A DNA stretch of 64,000 nt, from assembly GCF_900019265.1 (NCBI RefSeq), contig NZ_CYGX02000040.1, forward strand, positions 59,413 through 123,412, written 5' to 3'. The translations under genes were made by a program, and so were the position numbers. Shown here piece by piece: positions 24,383 to 33,177 of the stretch. Numbering within the stretch: the stretch's first letter is position 1; each line of letters begins with the position of its first letter. Source of the DNA: Paraburkholderia ribeironis. Lineage in GTDB: Bacteria; Pseudomonadota; Gammaproteobacteria; Burkholderiales; Burkholderiaceae. The notes beneath the pieces were generated by a model that was not told where the DNA came from, searched no databases, and was given only the letters and a program-made list of their open reading frames with translations.

Positions 24383-25843
24383 ATGACGATTCGCGCGCTG
24401 CACGTCGCAAGCGAGCTGTATCCCCTCCTCAAAACGGGCGGTCTCGCCGACGTCGCGGGCGCGTTGCCACCTGCGCTGATCGAGCGCGGCGCCGATGTGC
24501 GGGTGCTGCTGCCCGGTTTCCCGGCGGTGCTCGCCGGCGTGAGCGAGCTGCGCACGGTCGCGCAGCTGGGGCGCCGTTTCGACACGCCCGGGGTCACGCT
24601 CGAACGGGGCACGCTGGAGTCGAATGGTCTGATCGTCTATGTGATCCGCGCCGCGTCGCTCTACGACCGGCCCGGCAATCCGTATCTGGACGACCAGCAC
24701 GTGCCGTACGGCGATAACGCGCAGCGCTTTGCGCTGCTCGGCTGGGTCGCCGCGCAACTGGCGCAGCAGCTGGACCCGGCGTGGTTGCCGCAGATCGTCC
24801 ACGCGCATGACTGGCATGCGGGGCTCGCGCCCGCCTACCTGAAGGCGGCCGAACGCCAGCATGGCCGGGCGCTGGCACGCAGCGTATTCACGGTGCACAA
24901 CCTCGCGTATCAAGGCATCTTTCCGGCGCATCAGTTTGGCCAGCTCGCGCTGCCGGACGATTTTTTCAGCGTGCACGGCGTCGAGTTCTACGGTCAGCTG
25001 TCGTTTCTGAAGGCGGGCCTCTACTACAGCGACCGCATCACGACCGTCAGCCCGACCTACGCCCGCGAAATCCAGACGCTCGCCCAGGGCGGCGGGCTCG
25101 ACGGGCTGTTGCGGCAGCGCGCGCACGATCTGAGCGGCATCCTGAACGGCGTCGACTATGCAATCTGGAATCCGGCCGCCGACCCGTTGCTCGCCACTCA
25201 CTACACCGCCACCCGCCTCGCCGGCAAAGTCGCGTGCAAGGAGGCGCTGCAAAAGCGCTTCGGCCTCGCGCAGAAAAGCGACACCTTGCTGTTCGGCGTG
25301 GTGAGCCGCCTGACTGAACAGAAAGGCCTCGATCTGCTGCTCGGGGCGGTGCCGGAGATCGTCAAACGCGGCGGGCAACTGGTGGTGTTCGGCACCGGCG
25401 ATCCGGCGCTGGAGAACGGCTTGAAACGCGTCGCGCACGCGCACCCGGAGTCGCTCGCGGTGGAGCTCGGCTTCGACGAAGCGCTTGCGCATACCATCGT
25501 CGCGGGCAGCGATGTGATCGCGGTGCCGTCGCGCTTCGAGCCATGCGGGCTCACCCAGCTGTATGCGTTGGCGTATGGATCGCTGCCGCTGGTGCACGGC
25601 GTGGGCGGCCTCGCGGACACGGTGCTGGACGCGTCGCTGGAGAATCTCGCCGACGATCTGGCCACCGGCTTCGTCTTTGAACGATTCGAACCCGCGGGCC
25701 TCGTTGCCGCGATTCGCCGCGCGTTCGCGCTGTACGGCCGCCGCACCGAATGGAAGGCGACGCAGCGGCGGGCAATGCGCCAGGACTTCGGCTGGGGAGC
25801 GTCGGCGGAGCGTTATCTGGCGTTGTATCGGGAGCTGGTCTGA
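24383..25843 (+). CDS. glgA: Glycogen synthase, ADP-glucose-dependent (GT5)
   Basis: The 486-residue glycosyltransferase elongates alpha-1,4-glucan from ADP-glucose. The N-terminal ADP-glucose site KTGGLADVAGALP is at about residues 16-28. VHAHDWHAGLAP and the C-terminal SRFEPCGLTQLYALAYG motif with its catalytic glutamate are both present. The start at 24383 gives the standard MTIRALHVASELYPL opening; the frame is open 78 bp upstream without family similarity. Length is normal for the family (about 480). It is downstream of glgC on the same strand. No branching enzyme, debranching enzyme or phosphorylase gene follows in the window. Confidence 0.96.
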   Translation: MTIRALHVASELYPLLKTGGLADVAGALPPALIERGADVRVLLPGFPAVLAGVSELRTVAQLGRRFDTPGVTLERGTLESNGLIVYVIRAASLYDRPGNPYLDDQHVPYGDNAQRFALLGWVAAQLAQQLDPAWLPQIVHAHDWHAGLAPAYLKAAERQHGRALARSVFTVHNLAYQGIFPAHQFGQLALPDDFFSVHGVEFYGQLSFLKAGLYYSDRITTVSPTYAREIQTLAQGGGLDGLLRQRAHDLSGILNGVDYAIWNPAADPLLATHYTATRLAGKVACKEALQKRFGLAQKSDTLLFGVVSRLTEQKGLDLLLGAVPEIVKRGGQLVVFGTGDPALENGLKRVAHAHPESLAVELGFDEALAHTIVAGSDVIAVPSRFEPCGLTQLYALAYGSLPLVHGVGGLADTVLDASLENLADDLATGFVFERFEPAGLVAAIRRAFALYGRRTEWKATQRRAMRQDFGWGASAERYLALYRELV

Positions 25844-26233
25844 GTGGCCCCGGGCGGTTGGATCTGCAACGGCTGAGCCTGGACGGCTGCAACGATCGAG
25901 CCGCCGGAGCTGCGCGAGTTGCCTGAACCGCCTGCCCCGACCCGCCTGCCCTTACCTGCCCGCCCTTTCCCGCCCGCCCTTACCGCGTCGATCTGCGCCA
26001 ACCGCTCGCTCGCCGTTCCCTACGTCTGATGGTTCGACGCAACAACGCGGGGACGGATCGACTCGCACGCGGCAAACTCATGTATTGTTTGCTAAACATG
26101 CAAAGCGCGCATTTTTCTTGCACCATCTGAAGAACTCCTGCCGCACGCGTCGACTGGCCGACCTCTGATCGACAGCGCGGCGCACCATTCCGGCTCTCCT
26201 TGATCGCGCATCACCGGTTGCGCGGGCTACACC
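25844..26233. other. Intergenic region, no gene seen
   Basis: This 390-bp gap runs from glgA to pdxY. It is GC-rich until about 26060, with Cys/Pro-coding pyrimidine runs of no protein character. A more AT-rich stretch at 26075-26125 is the best place for the pdxY promoter. I see no gene, RNA or repeat. Confidence 0.4.
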
Positions 26234-27100
26234 ATGACGAAAAACGTTCTGAGCATCCAGTCACATGTCGTCTTCGGGCACGCCGGCAACAGTGCGGCCG
26301 TGTTTCCGATGCGCCGGCTCGGCGTCAATGTCTGGCCGCTCAATACCGTGCAGTTCTCGAACCACACGCAATACGGCCATTGGACCGGCAGCGCGATCAA
26401 TGCGTCGCAACTGGAAGAACTCGTCGACGGCATCGGCGCGATCGGCATGCTGCCGCGCTGCGACGCCGTGCTCTCCGGTTACCTGGGCACGCCCGAGCAG
26501 GCGCAGGCGGTGCTGGAGATCGTCAAGGCGGTGAAGGCCGCCAATCCACGCGCCTGGTACTTCTGCGATCCCGTGATGGGCGCGGCGAGCGGCTGCAAGG
26601 TCGAACCGGGGATCCAGGAGTTCCTCGTGCGCACCATGCCGGAAGCGGCCGACGCAATGGCGCCGAACCATACCGAACTGCAGCGGCTGGTGGGCCGCGA
26701 GATCGAGACGCTCGAAGAAGCCGTGACGGCATGCCGCGAAGTCATCGCGCGTGGGCCGAAGCTCGTGCTGGTCAAGCATCTGCTCGATCGCGACAGTCCC
26801 GCCGACCGCTTCAACATGCTGGTCGTCACCGAACACGAGGCATGGATGGGGCAACGTCCGTTCTATCCATTCGCACGGCAGCCGGTGGGCGTCGGCGATC
26901 TGACGAGCGCGGTGTTCGTCGCGCGCACGCTGCTCGGCGATTCGATTCGCGCGGCATTCGAGCACACGCTGGCCGCCGTGAATGGCGTGGTCAGAACCAC
27001 CTGGCAAGCCGGACGTTACGAACTCGAACTGGTGGCCGCGCAGAACGAAATCGCCCAGCCGCGCGAGTGGTTCGACGCGTGGGTGGCGGAGACCGCCTAA
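26234..27100 (+). CDS. pdxY: Pyridoxal kinase
   Basis: The 288-residue ribokinase-fold enzyme phosphorylates pyridoxal to pyridoxal 5'-phosphate in the salvage pathway. The N-terminal LSIQSHVVFGHAGNSAAVFP (about residues 6-25) and TQYGHWTG are specific for the PdxY/PdxK group. The C-terminal anion-hole motif GVGDLTSAVF (about 219-228) carries the catalytic aspartate in GD. Length is the same as E. coli PdxY (about 287). No strong Shine-Dalgarno is visible. It is monocistronic: the next gene on the strand begins 173 bp downstream with its own AT-rich upstream segment. Confidence 0.95.
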   Translation: MTKNVLSIQSHVVFGHAGNSAAVFPMRRLGVNVWPLNTVQFSNHTQYGHWTGSAINASQLEELVDGIGAIGMLPRCDAVLSGYLGTPEQAQAVLEIVKAVKAANPRAWYFCDPVMGAASGCKVEPGIQEFLVRTMPEAADAMAPNHTELQRLVGREIETLEEAVTACREVIARGPKLVLVKHLLDRDSPADRFNMLVVTEHEAWMGQRPFYPFARQPVGVGDLTSAVFVARTLLGDSIRAAFEHTLAAVNGVVRTTWQAGRYELELVAAQNEIAQPREWFDAWVAETA

Positions 27101-27273
27101 GGTCTGTTGACGTATGCAACGTGCATGCGTTGCCCCGGGAGCCTGTGCGCCGTTCGCCGCGACGCCCGCCGCGCCTGTCAGCGAGGCGTCCTATAATGCC
27201 TGCCGCGTGGACGAGGCCCGGCCCGTCCACAGTGCGTTTTTCAGGCATCCGGCATTCAGCAGACGAGGCATCG

Positions 27274-27735
27274 ATGGACGGTTACATCCGCAGCGAGCAG
27301 GAAGAATATTTTGAGCAGTTGTGCATCAGCGTCGACGCCGACGAAGTGCACGAACAGGAAGCGATCGAGTACTTCGAGAACCAGTTCGACCAGGCCGACT
27401 TCGATCCTGCACAATGGCTCGACATCGCGCTTTACTACTCGCCGGCCGTGGCGCGCGGCATCATCGACATGGTGACGGCCGACGACAAGGCGCGCAGCAA
27501 CATCGCCGAAGTGATCGCCGACAACCTCGACATCTCGTACGGCGAGGACGAATGCGAGCAGTTCGCGCAGACCATCGAATTCGCGCTGAACAACGGCGTG
27601 CCGGTGGACCTCGACCTGGTGCTCGACGGCTGCCAGCGCGCGATCGACGATCTCGACACCTGGGCCGACGAGGACACCAAGGCGCCGCTGCTGCGCCTGC
27701 GTGAGGAGTTGTCGCGCCAGCAGGGCGAGCGTTAA
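27274..27735 (+). CDS. Acidic conserved-looking cytoplasmic protein, function unknown
   Basis: The 153-residue protein starts at ATG 27274, with GAGG 5 bp upstream; the frame is open far upstream but that part is antisense-like and overlaps pdxY. It is strongly acidic (many Asp and Glu, for example YFENQFDQADFDPAQWLDIA) and predicted to be alpha-helical. It has no signal peptide, membrane segment or cysteine-rich motif apart from two isolated cysteines. I do not recognise the family. Codon use is that of a real gene. It stands alone between pdxY and an ABC binding-protein gene. A candidate terminator lies about 150 bp downstream. Confidence 0.7.
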   Translation: MDGYIRSEQEEYFEQLCISVDADEVHEQEAIEYFENQFDQADFDPAQWLDIALYYSPAVARGIIDMVTADDKARSNIAEVIADNLDISYGEDECEQFAQTIEFALNNGVPVDLDLVLDGCQRAIDDLDTWADEDTKAPLLRLREELSRQQGER

Positions 27736-28224
27736 GGGCGCCGGGTCGACGCGTTGACTCGGCGCGCGTTGGTTCGGCGCGCCGCTTGCGATAGTTTTGC
27801 CACCCACTCGCATGGACTCGTGGCGCGACCGCGCCAACGGACCGTGCCACCAGACTGCCACCACAATCAGTTCACTCCCGTAGCCGGCGCGCTCGCGCCG
27901 GTTTCTTAAGCATGTGCCGCAATCGGCACCCCACCCGCCGCCACCAACGGCCCGCCCGTCCACGCGCCGCGCGAGCTGTGCCGAAATGCTCATCCAAAGC
28001 GCCTCGAATTACCAAGACGGCGGCAAATTGGCTTTCTATATTCGCGCCAGATTGACTCGCTTCTGAATCGCACGCGAACTCGACTGCGCGTATTCCAGCA
28101 TTGTTAGTAGCGACCGATCATTCGTAATCTCTCATGCGCGCGCAGCGAAGCCGCGGCTCGCGAGTCGATCCAGCGTTAGTGCCTTGCCGTTTTCACACTT
28201 GAACTGTCGATGGAAGGAGAAACC
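27736..28224. other. Intergenic region with one terminator-like hairpin
   Basis: Apart from the hairpin at 27883-27907 this 489-bp region shows no gene. The part from about 28020 to 28130 is AT-richer and should hold the promoter of the binding-protein gene. Confidence 0.4.
27883..27907 (+). terminator. Likely intrinsic terminator
   Basis: CCGGCGC and GCGCCGG form a stem around a short loop, followed by TTTCTT on the plus strand. It fits as the end of the transcript of the acidic protein gene, about 150 bp after its stop. Confidence 0.5.
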
Positions 28225-29376
28225 ATGAGTCTTCGCAACACGCTGAAACCGCTTGCCATCTTCATCGGCGCCGTCTGTGCAATCGCGCCGCTGACCAGTC
28301 GCGCCGACGATCTGCCAGTGAAGATCGGCTTTGCCGCGCCGCTCACGGGCGCCAACGCCGGTTACGGCAAGGATCTGGAAAACGGCGTCCGGCTCGCGAT
28401 CGAAGAAGCCAATGCGCAGAAGATCAGGATCGGCGACAAGGTGGCGCAGTTCGAAATCGTCTCGCAGGACGACCAGGCAGACCCGCGCATCGGCGTGCAG
28501 GCCGCGCAGAAGCTGGTCGACTCGGGTGTGTCGGTGGTGGTGGGCCACTTCAATTCCGGCACGACGATTCCCGCGTCGCAGGTGTATGAGCACGCCGGCA
28601 TTCCGGTGCTCGACCCGGCCGCCACCAATCCGGTCATCACCGGCCGCGGTTTTGCCAACACCTTCATGGTGATTTCCACCGATGCGCAGAACGCCGGCAA
28701 CGCGGGCGCGTACGCGGTGGACGTGACCAAGGCCAAGCGCATTGCGATCATCGACGACCGCACCGCGTTCGGCCAGGGCGAGGCCGACGAGTTCGAGAAG
28801 GCGGTGAAGGCGCGCGGCGGCAACATCGTGGCGCGCGAGTACACCGACAATCACGCGGTGGACTTCAGCACGCAGATCACCAGGATCAAAGGCGCGAATG
28901 CGGATCTGATCTTCTTCGGCGGCCTGGACAACCAGGCGGCGGGCTTCGCGAGACGCATGAAGCAACTCGGGTTGAACGCGCAACTGGTGGGCGGCGGCGG
29001 CGTGATGGACCCGGATTTCATCAAGCTCGCGGGCGACGCGGCCGACGGCGTGATGGCATGGGAATACGGCCGTCCGCTCGCGCAGCTGCCAGGCGGCAAG
29101 GATTTCTCCGCGAAGTTCAAGAAGCGTTTCGGCGTCGACATCCTGTCGTATGCGCCGTTCGGCTATGACGGCGCATGGGTTGCGATCAAGGCGATGCAGC
29201 AGGCCAAGTCCACCTCGCCGGCGACGTATCGTCCCGTGTTGAAGGCGGTCGATTACGATGGCGTGACCGGCAAGATCTCGTTCGATAACACCGGCGCGTT
29301 GAAGAGCGGCGCATCCACGCTCTACCAGGTCAAGAACGGCGCCTGGGTGCCGATCGTAACGAAGAGCGGCACTTGA
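28225..29376 (+). CDS. Branched-chain amino-acid ABC transporter periplasmic binding protein (LivJ/LivK type)
   Basis: The 383-residue protein starts at ATG 28225, with AAGGAG 5 bp before it. A signal peptide ends near TSRADD (about residue 25). The mature part is a type I periplasmic binding fold: IGFAAPLTGANAGYGKDLENG near its start, then ISQDDQADP-type and VVGHFNSGTTIPAS segments and VLDPAATNP. These match leucine/isoleucine/valine-binding proteins, which also include amide and urea binders. No permease or ATPase gene is next to it, so it must serve a transporter encoded elsewhere. A hairpin follows the stop. Confidence 0.92.
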   Translation: MSLRNTLKPLAIFIGAVCAIAPLTSRADDLPVKIGFAAPLTGANAGYGKDLENGVRLAIEEANAQKIRIGDKVAQFEIVSQDDQADPRIGVQAAQKLVDSGVSVVVGHFNSGTTIPASQVYEHAGIPVLDPAATNPVITGRGFANTFMVISTDAQNAGNAGAYAVDVTKAKRIAIIDDRTAFGQGEADEFEKAVKARGGNIVAREYTDNHAVDFSTQITRIKGANADLIFFGGLDNQAAGFARRMKQLGLNAQLVGGGGVMDPDFIKLAGDAADGVMAWEYGRPLAQLPGGKDFSAKFKKRFGVDILSYAPFGYDGAWVAIKAMQQAKSTSPATYRPVLKAVDYDGVTGKISFDNTGALKSGASTLYQVKNGAWVPIVTKSGT

Positions 29377-29383
29377 GCCGCGG

Positions 29384-29414
29384 GCAGCCCGGACCAGACG
29401 ACGGGCCGGGCTGC
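29384..29414 (+). terminator. Hairpin after the binding-protein gene
   Basis: GCAGCCCGG pairs with CCGGGCTGC around a 13-base loop, 8 bp after the stop codon. There is no T tract, so it may stabilise the 3' end rather than terminate by itself. Confidence 0.4.
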
Positions 29415-29464
29415 AACGATCAGGCGGAGCGAACCGGTCGGATGATCTTCCGGCAGAACCCTCG

Positions 29465-31369
29465 CTACTTCGCGCTCGCCGCCTTGACCACCAGCTCGGC
29501 ATCGAGATCGCGCTCGATGCGCACGAGGTCATCCTTCATGTCGGTGAACTCACTGGCAGAACACATCTGATGTGCGAAGGCGGCGCGCAGGTGCCGCCTG
29601 ACCTGCAGCGTTCGCGTCGCGGGATCGAATACGTAGCGCGAATAAAACGCCAGCGAGCGGTCCTGCAGCGCCGTGTCGGACGGCAAGTCCGTCACGCGGA
29701 CAAAGCGCGGCAGGGTCATCTCCAGCGTCTCGTCGAACTCGCCGCCGATGCAGGCCCACGGCTGGGTGCGGACCGGCTCGGCGAGCCATGTCCGCACCTG
29801 CGAACCCATCCCGCCGGACAGACTCGTCAGCGCCGGCACCGCCGTAGTGCCGTCCTGCCACACGAAGTGCGCGACGCTGCCTTGCATCGACGTAGCGAAG
29901 GGTCCATCGGTCGCGGCGACGTCGTCCGTGCGCATCTGCGCCGTGCCGTGCAAGCCCGTCAGCAGCAGACGGTTCGCCGCGATCTGCTGAGTGCGCTGCC
30001 GCGTCGCCCGGCGCAGCACATTGCGCTCCACCTCCGCGGTATAACCCGCATCCTCCACGCGGTACGCATAGTTCGCCGCGCCGTTTTCGGCGACGTCGAT
30101 CTGCAGGCGCGCCGTGCGCTCGCGTGGCTGGATGGCCGGCGTGCGCGAGAACACGCCCTCGTCGACCAGCAGCACGGGCCGGTCCATCACGCCCAGCGGC
30201 AGATAGCCGAAGGCCGTGCCGCCCGCCGTGGTATCCGCGAACAATGACAATTCAGGAATCCATATAATTGCGTGATTGATCGTGCTCGCGCCGTAACCCG
30301 CCACGTCCGGCAAGCTATAGTACGGACCGGTATTGAGCAGCACCGCCTCGCTGCGAATGCCGACTGCGGCCAGCAGCGCGCTGAACAATGCGACGTGATC
30401 CTTGCAGTCGCCATAACGGTTGCGCAGGATGTCGATCGCCTTGTGCGGGATCGTCGCCGTCTCGCCGAGAAACAGCGCGACGTAGCGAATGTTGAAACGC
30501 ATCCAGTCGTACAGTATCCGGGCCTTCGCACGCGGCTCGGCGACGCCGGCCGTCAGGCCTTGCGCGAGCGCCACGATGGCGGGGTCGCGCATCGTCGCGT
30601 CGACGGCGGCCTCGCGATAACGCGCGGCCAGGCTCGCGAAGTCCGGCAGCGTGGAGACCATCAGGCGGTCGCCCCAATTCGCGTAGCCGACCGCGCCCGC
30701 TTCGAGCGGCGCATAGGGACCGTGCCGGTAGTCGAATTCATAGCGGGTCCGGCCGTTCAGCGTGACCGGCGGCACGGCGACATAGCCACGCGCGTCGGTA
30801 TGCAGCGGCACGTCGGCGGGCAAATCGAAGATCAGCCGTTGCAGTTCGACGGGCTCGCGCGTCGGCTCGACCAGGTACGCGAAGCTGCCCGTCCGCAACG
30901 GCTTCGTGCGGGTCTTGCGAAACGCCAGATGCACACGCGCGCCGGGCTCCACGCCCGGGAAGATCACCGTGCGCAGCACGCCGTCCTCGAAACTCGGCGC
31001 GCCGGCCGAACGCGGCTCCTGCACGTCGCGGATCGCCTCGGGACCGACCGGATGCGCGACGCCGTTCCGGTCGATCGTCTCCGCCGCCAGCAACTGCACC
31101 TGTTCGATGTCCTTGTTGAACCACACGTAGCGTTGCGCGATGTCGTCGACGCCGCTCGTCGTGTTGGCCCGCAACACGGTGTCGTCATGCTCCTCGAGCG
31201 AGCCGTCTTGCTGGATCGTGAAGAGGTGGACGTCGAGCTCGATCGTCGAAGGCGTGCGATCGTCGCTCGCGGTGGCGGACGCGTTGTCGTCGGCAGCGCA
31301 GGCGAAGGCGGCGTACGCGGCGAGCACTGCAGCAGCGGCCAGCCTCGCGAACATGCGACGCCGCGTCAT
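29465..31369 (-). CDS. DUF3857 / transglutaminase-like periplasmic protein
   Basis: The 634-residue protein starts at ATG 31369, overlapping the stop of the AraC-type gene as ATGA. A signal peptide ends near FACAADD (residue 25). An N-terminal DUF3857 domain (about 45-230) is followed by a transglutaminase-like domain with all three catalytic positions: Cys322 in YGDCKDH, His366 in INHAII and Asp379 in FADTT. A beta-rich C-terminal part follows. Such proteins are bacterial relatives of papain-fold enzymes; some act as proteases or crosslinkers, but the function of this architecture is unknown. It is probably periplasmic. Translational coupling to the regulator gene suggests shared control. 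Confidence 0.85.
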   Translation of the reverse strand: MTRRRMFARLAAAAVLAAYAAFACAADDNASATASDDRTPSTIELDVHLFTIQQDGSLEEHDDTVLRANTTSGVDDIAQRYVWFNKDIEQVQLLAAETIDRNGVAHPVGPEAIRDVQEPRSAGAPSFEDGVLRTVIFPGVEPGARVHLAFRKTRTKPLRTGSFAYLVEPTREPVELQRLIFDLPADVPLHTDARGYVAVPPVTLNGRTRYEFDYRHGPYAPLEAGAVGYANWGDRLMVSTLPDFASLAARYREAAVDATMRDPAIVALAQGLTAGVAEPRAKARILYDWMRFNIRYVALFLGETATIPHKAIDILRNRYGDCKDHVALFSALLAAVGIRSEAVLLNTGPYYSLPDVAGYGASTINHAIIWIPELSLFADTTAGGTAFGYLPLGVMDRPVLLVDEGVFSRTPAIQPRERTARLQIDVAENGAANYAYRVEDAGYTAEVERNVLRRATRQRTQQIAANRLLLTGLHGTAQMRTDDVAATDGPFATSMQGSVAHFVWQDGTTAVPALTSLSGGMGSQVRTWLAEPVRTQPWACIGGEFDETLEMTLPRFVRVTDLPSDTALQDRSLAFYSRYVFDPATRTLQVRRHLRAAFAHQMCSASEFTDMKDDLVRIERDLDAELVVKAASAK

Positions 31370-32337
31370 GGGCGACGCGCGCTGCCCTGCGCGGGCCACG
31401 CACGCGGGCTCACGGCAAACTCGGCACGAAACGCGTGATTGAAATTCGACAGGTCGTTGAAGCCGCAATCGAACGCTATATCGACGATCTTCGCGCCACC
31501 GTCCTGAAGGCGCAGCGCCGCCGCCCGCAGACGCGTGCGCAACAGGTATTGATGCGGCGTCACGCCGGTCACGCGCTGGAAGGTACGCAGAAAGTAGAAC
31601 TCGCTGAGGTTCGCGGCGGCGGCGAGGCTCGTCAACGTGTGCGGCTCGCCAGGGGTGTCGTCGATCAGCCGCACGATCTGCGCGACGCGCGCGTTGGCCG
31701 TGGCGCTGACAGGCGCTGCGGCGCGCGTCGCGACGCCGGCCGCGCGCAGCGTCGCGGCGGCCAGCTCGACGGCCAGTTCGTCCCACACCGCGTCGCACGC
31801 TGCGTCAGCATCGGTGCCTGGATTGACGCGTGCATCGGTGCCTGTGTTGACGCGCGCATCGATGCCTGCAATGACGCTAGCGTCTGCGCAAGCCCGCGCG
31901 ATCAACGGCGAAAACGCACGCTGCGACGCTACGCGCGCCCGCGGGAAGTTCAACCGGCCGCTGCCGACGCCCGCATCCGCGGCAAGCCGCTCGAAGTAGC
32001 CCGGCGCATAGTGAAACGCAATGCAGCGATCGCCCACCCCATGCCGATGGCCGCACTCGAAACACTCGCCCGGATTGCCGAGCAGCAACGCGCCCGGCGT
32101 CAGCAACTCGCGGCCCGGCGCGGCGCGATAGTCGAACGAGCCGGCCACCACCATCGCGATGCACACGCCGGTGTGCTGTTCCTCGAATGGCTGGTCGCAC
32201 GGACCGAGCGTGCAAAGCCGGTCCGAGACCTGCCAGCCCGCGCCCTGCGCCAGCACGCGCGAGGTCGTGCCGCGACGCGCGCCGTCCCGGTCGCGCCGCG
32301 CGAGCGCCTGCTGCAACGTGACGGCAATTTTCCCCAA
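31366..32337 (-). CDS. AraC-family transcriptional regulator with cupin-type sensor domain
   Basis: The C-terminal AraC DNA-binding domain (last 100 residues) is clear, with LTSLAAAANLSEFYFLRTFQ as first helix-turn-helix and ALRLQDGGAKIVDIAFDCGF as second. The N-terminal part looks like a cupin-type sensor, with CFECGHRHGVGDRCIAFHYAP. I place the start at TTG 32337, which follows GAGG by 6 bp and matches the usual short N-terminus (323 residues). ATG 32397 would add 20 residues but lacks a ribosome site. An Ala/Asn/Asp-rich insertion with repeated GTDARVNPGTDA separates the domains. It overlaps the transglutaminase-like gene by 4 bp and is divergent from the hypothetical gene at 32446. Confidence 0.8.
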   Translation of the reverse strand: MGKIAVTLQQALARRDRDGARRGTTSRVLAQGAGWQVSDRLCTLGPCDQPFEEQHTGVCIAMVVAGSFDYRAAPGRELLTPGALLLGNPGECFECGHRHGVGDRCIAFHYAPGYFERLAADAGVGSGRLNFPRARVASQRAFSPLIARACADASVIAGIDARVNTGTDARVNPGTDADAACDAVWDELAVELAAATLRAAGVATRAAAPVSATANARVAQIVRLIDDTPGEPHTLTSLAAAANLSEFYFLRTFQRVTGVTPHQYLLRTRLRAAALRLQDGGAKIVDIAFDCGFNDLSNFNHAFRAEFAVSPRAWPAQGSARRP

Positions 32338-32445
32338 GATGCACCTCGGCCAGGTCCGTATCGTGGTTTTAGCACATCGGCGGGCCACGCGGTTCATTGG
32401 GTTCCGGCGATGTCGATCCGACGACGAATCCACGGAGAACGTAGC

Positions 32446-33048
32446 ATGAGCAGACTGGAAAACGGCCTCGAAGAAAGCTTTCACGCCGCGTTGAGCGCAT
32501 CCGCACGCGCCGCCGATATCGACGCGGCAGACGATCTGTACGGCTGGCTGATCGGCAGTTGGGACATGAACGTGGTGCACTACCGCGTCGACTTGCGCGA
32601 CGCGCCCCGGCGTGGTGAGATTCATTTTGGCTGGGTGCTGGAAGGACGCGCGGTGCAGGATGTGTGGATCATGCCGCCGCGAAGCGAGCGTGGCGAGCGT
32701 GACGACGGGCATGCCACCGGCAACGCCGGCCAACCGGGGGAAACCCGCAACGCCGCCGAGCCTGTCCTCGCCATGTATGGCACCACGCTGCGCATCTGGG
32801 ACCCGGCGCGGCGCGTGTGGCGCGTGACTTACGTCAACCCGCAGACCGGCCAGCGCGACGAGTTGATCGGCCGGCGCATCGGCAACGATCTCGTGCAGAT
32901 CGGCACGCACGCCGACGGCACGCCGATTCGCTGGAATTTCACCGACATCACCCGCGATTCGTTCCGTTGGACCGGCGTGGCGCTCGCACCGGACGGCGTG
33001 ACGTGGACGCTCGAGGCCCAGTTTCACGCGCGGCGCCGGGGCGCGTGA
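32446..33048 (+). CDS. Conserved-looking protein with lipocalin/DUF1579-like beta pattern
   Basis: The 200-residue protein has alternating hydrophobic beta strands: LIGSWDMNVVHYRVD, then GEIHFGWVLEGRAVQDVWIMP, YGTTLRIWDPARRVWRVTYVNPQ and FRWTGVALAPDGVTW. This resembles small beta-barrel proteins annotated as DUF1579 or heme-lipocalin-like, but I cannot name a family firmly. A Gly/Asn-rich insertion at about residues 87-105 looks like a loop. ATG 32446 has GGAG 10 bp upstream. It is divergent from the AraC-type regulator, making it a probable target. A 9-bp tandem repeat starts 13 bp after its stop. Confidence 0.72.
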   Translation: MSRLENGLEESFHAALSASARAADIDAADDLYGWLIGSWDMNVVHYRVDLRDAPRRGEIHFGWVLEGRAVQDVWIMPPRSERGERDDGHATGNAGQPGETRNAAEPVLAMYGTTLRIWDPARRVWRVTYVNPQTGQRDELIGRRIGNDLVQIGTHADGTPIRWNFTDITRDSFRWTGVALAPDGVTWTLEAQFHARRRGA

Positions 33049-33060
33049 TCCGCGCCGATC

Positions 33061-33177
33061 GTGTCGATCGTGTCGATCGTGTCGATCGTGTCAGTCGTGT
33101 CAGTCGTGTCAGTCGGGTCAGTCGGGTCAGTCGGGTCAGTCGGGTCAGTCGGGTCAGTCGCGTCAATCGCATCAATC
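33061..33177. repeat. 9-bp tandem repeat array, 13 units, at a convergent gene junction
   Basis: Units read GTGTCGATC (3), GTGTCAGTC (3), GGGTCAGTC (5) and GCGTCAATC/GCATCAATC (2). They fill the space between two convergent genes. The stop codon of the minus-strand gene at 33172-33174 lies in the last unit. Stepwise drift along the array suggests successive slippage events. Confidence 0.95.
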
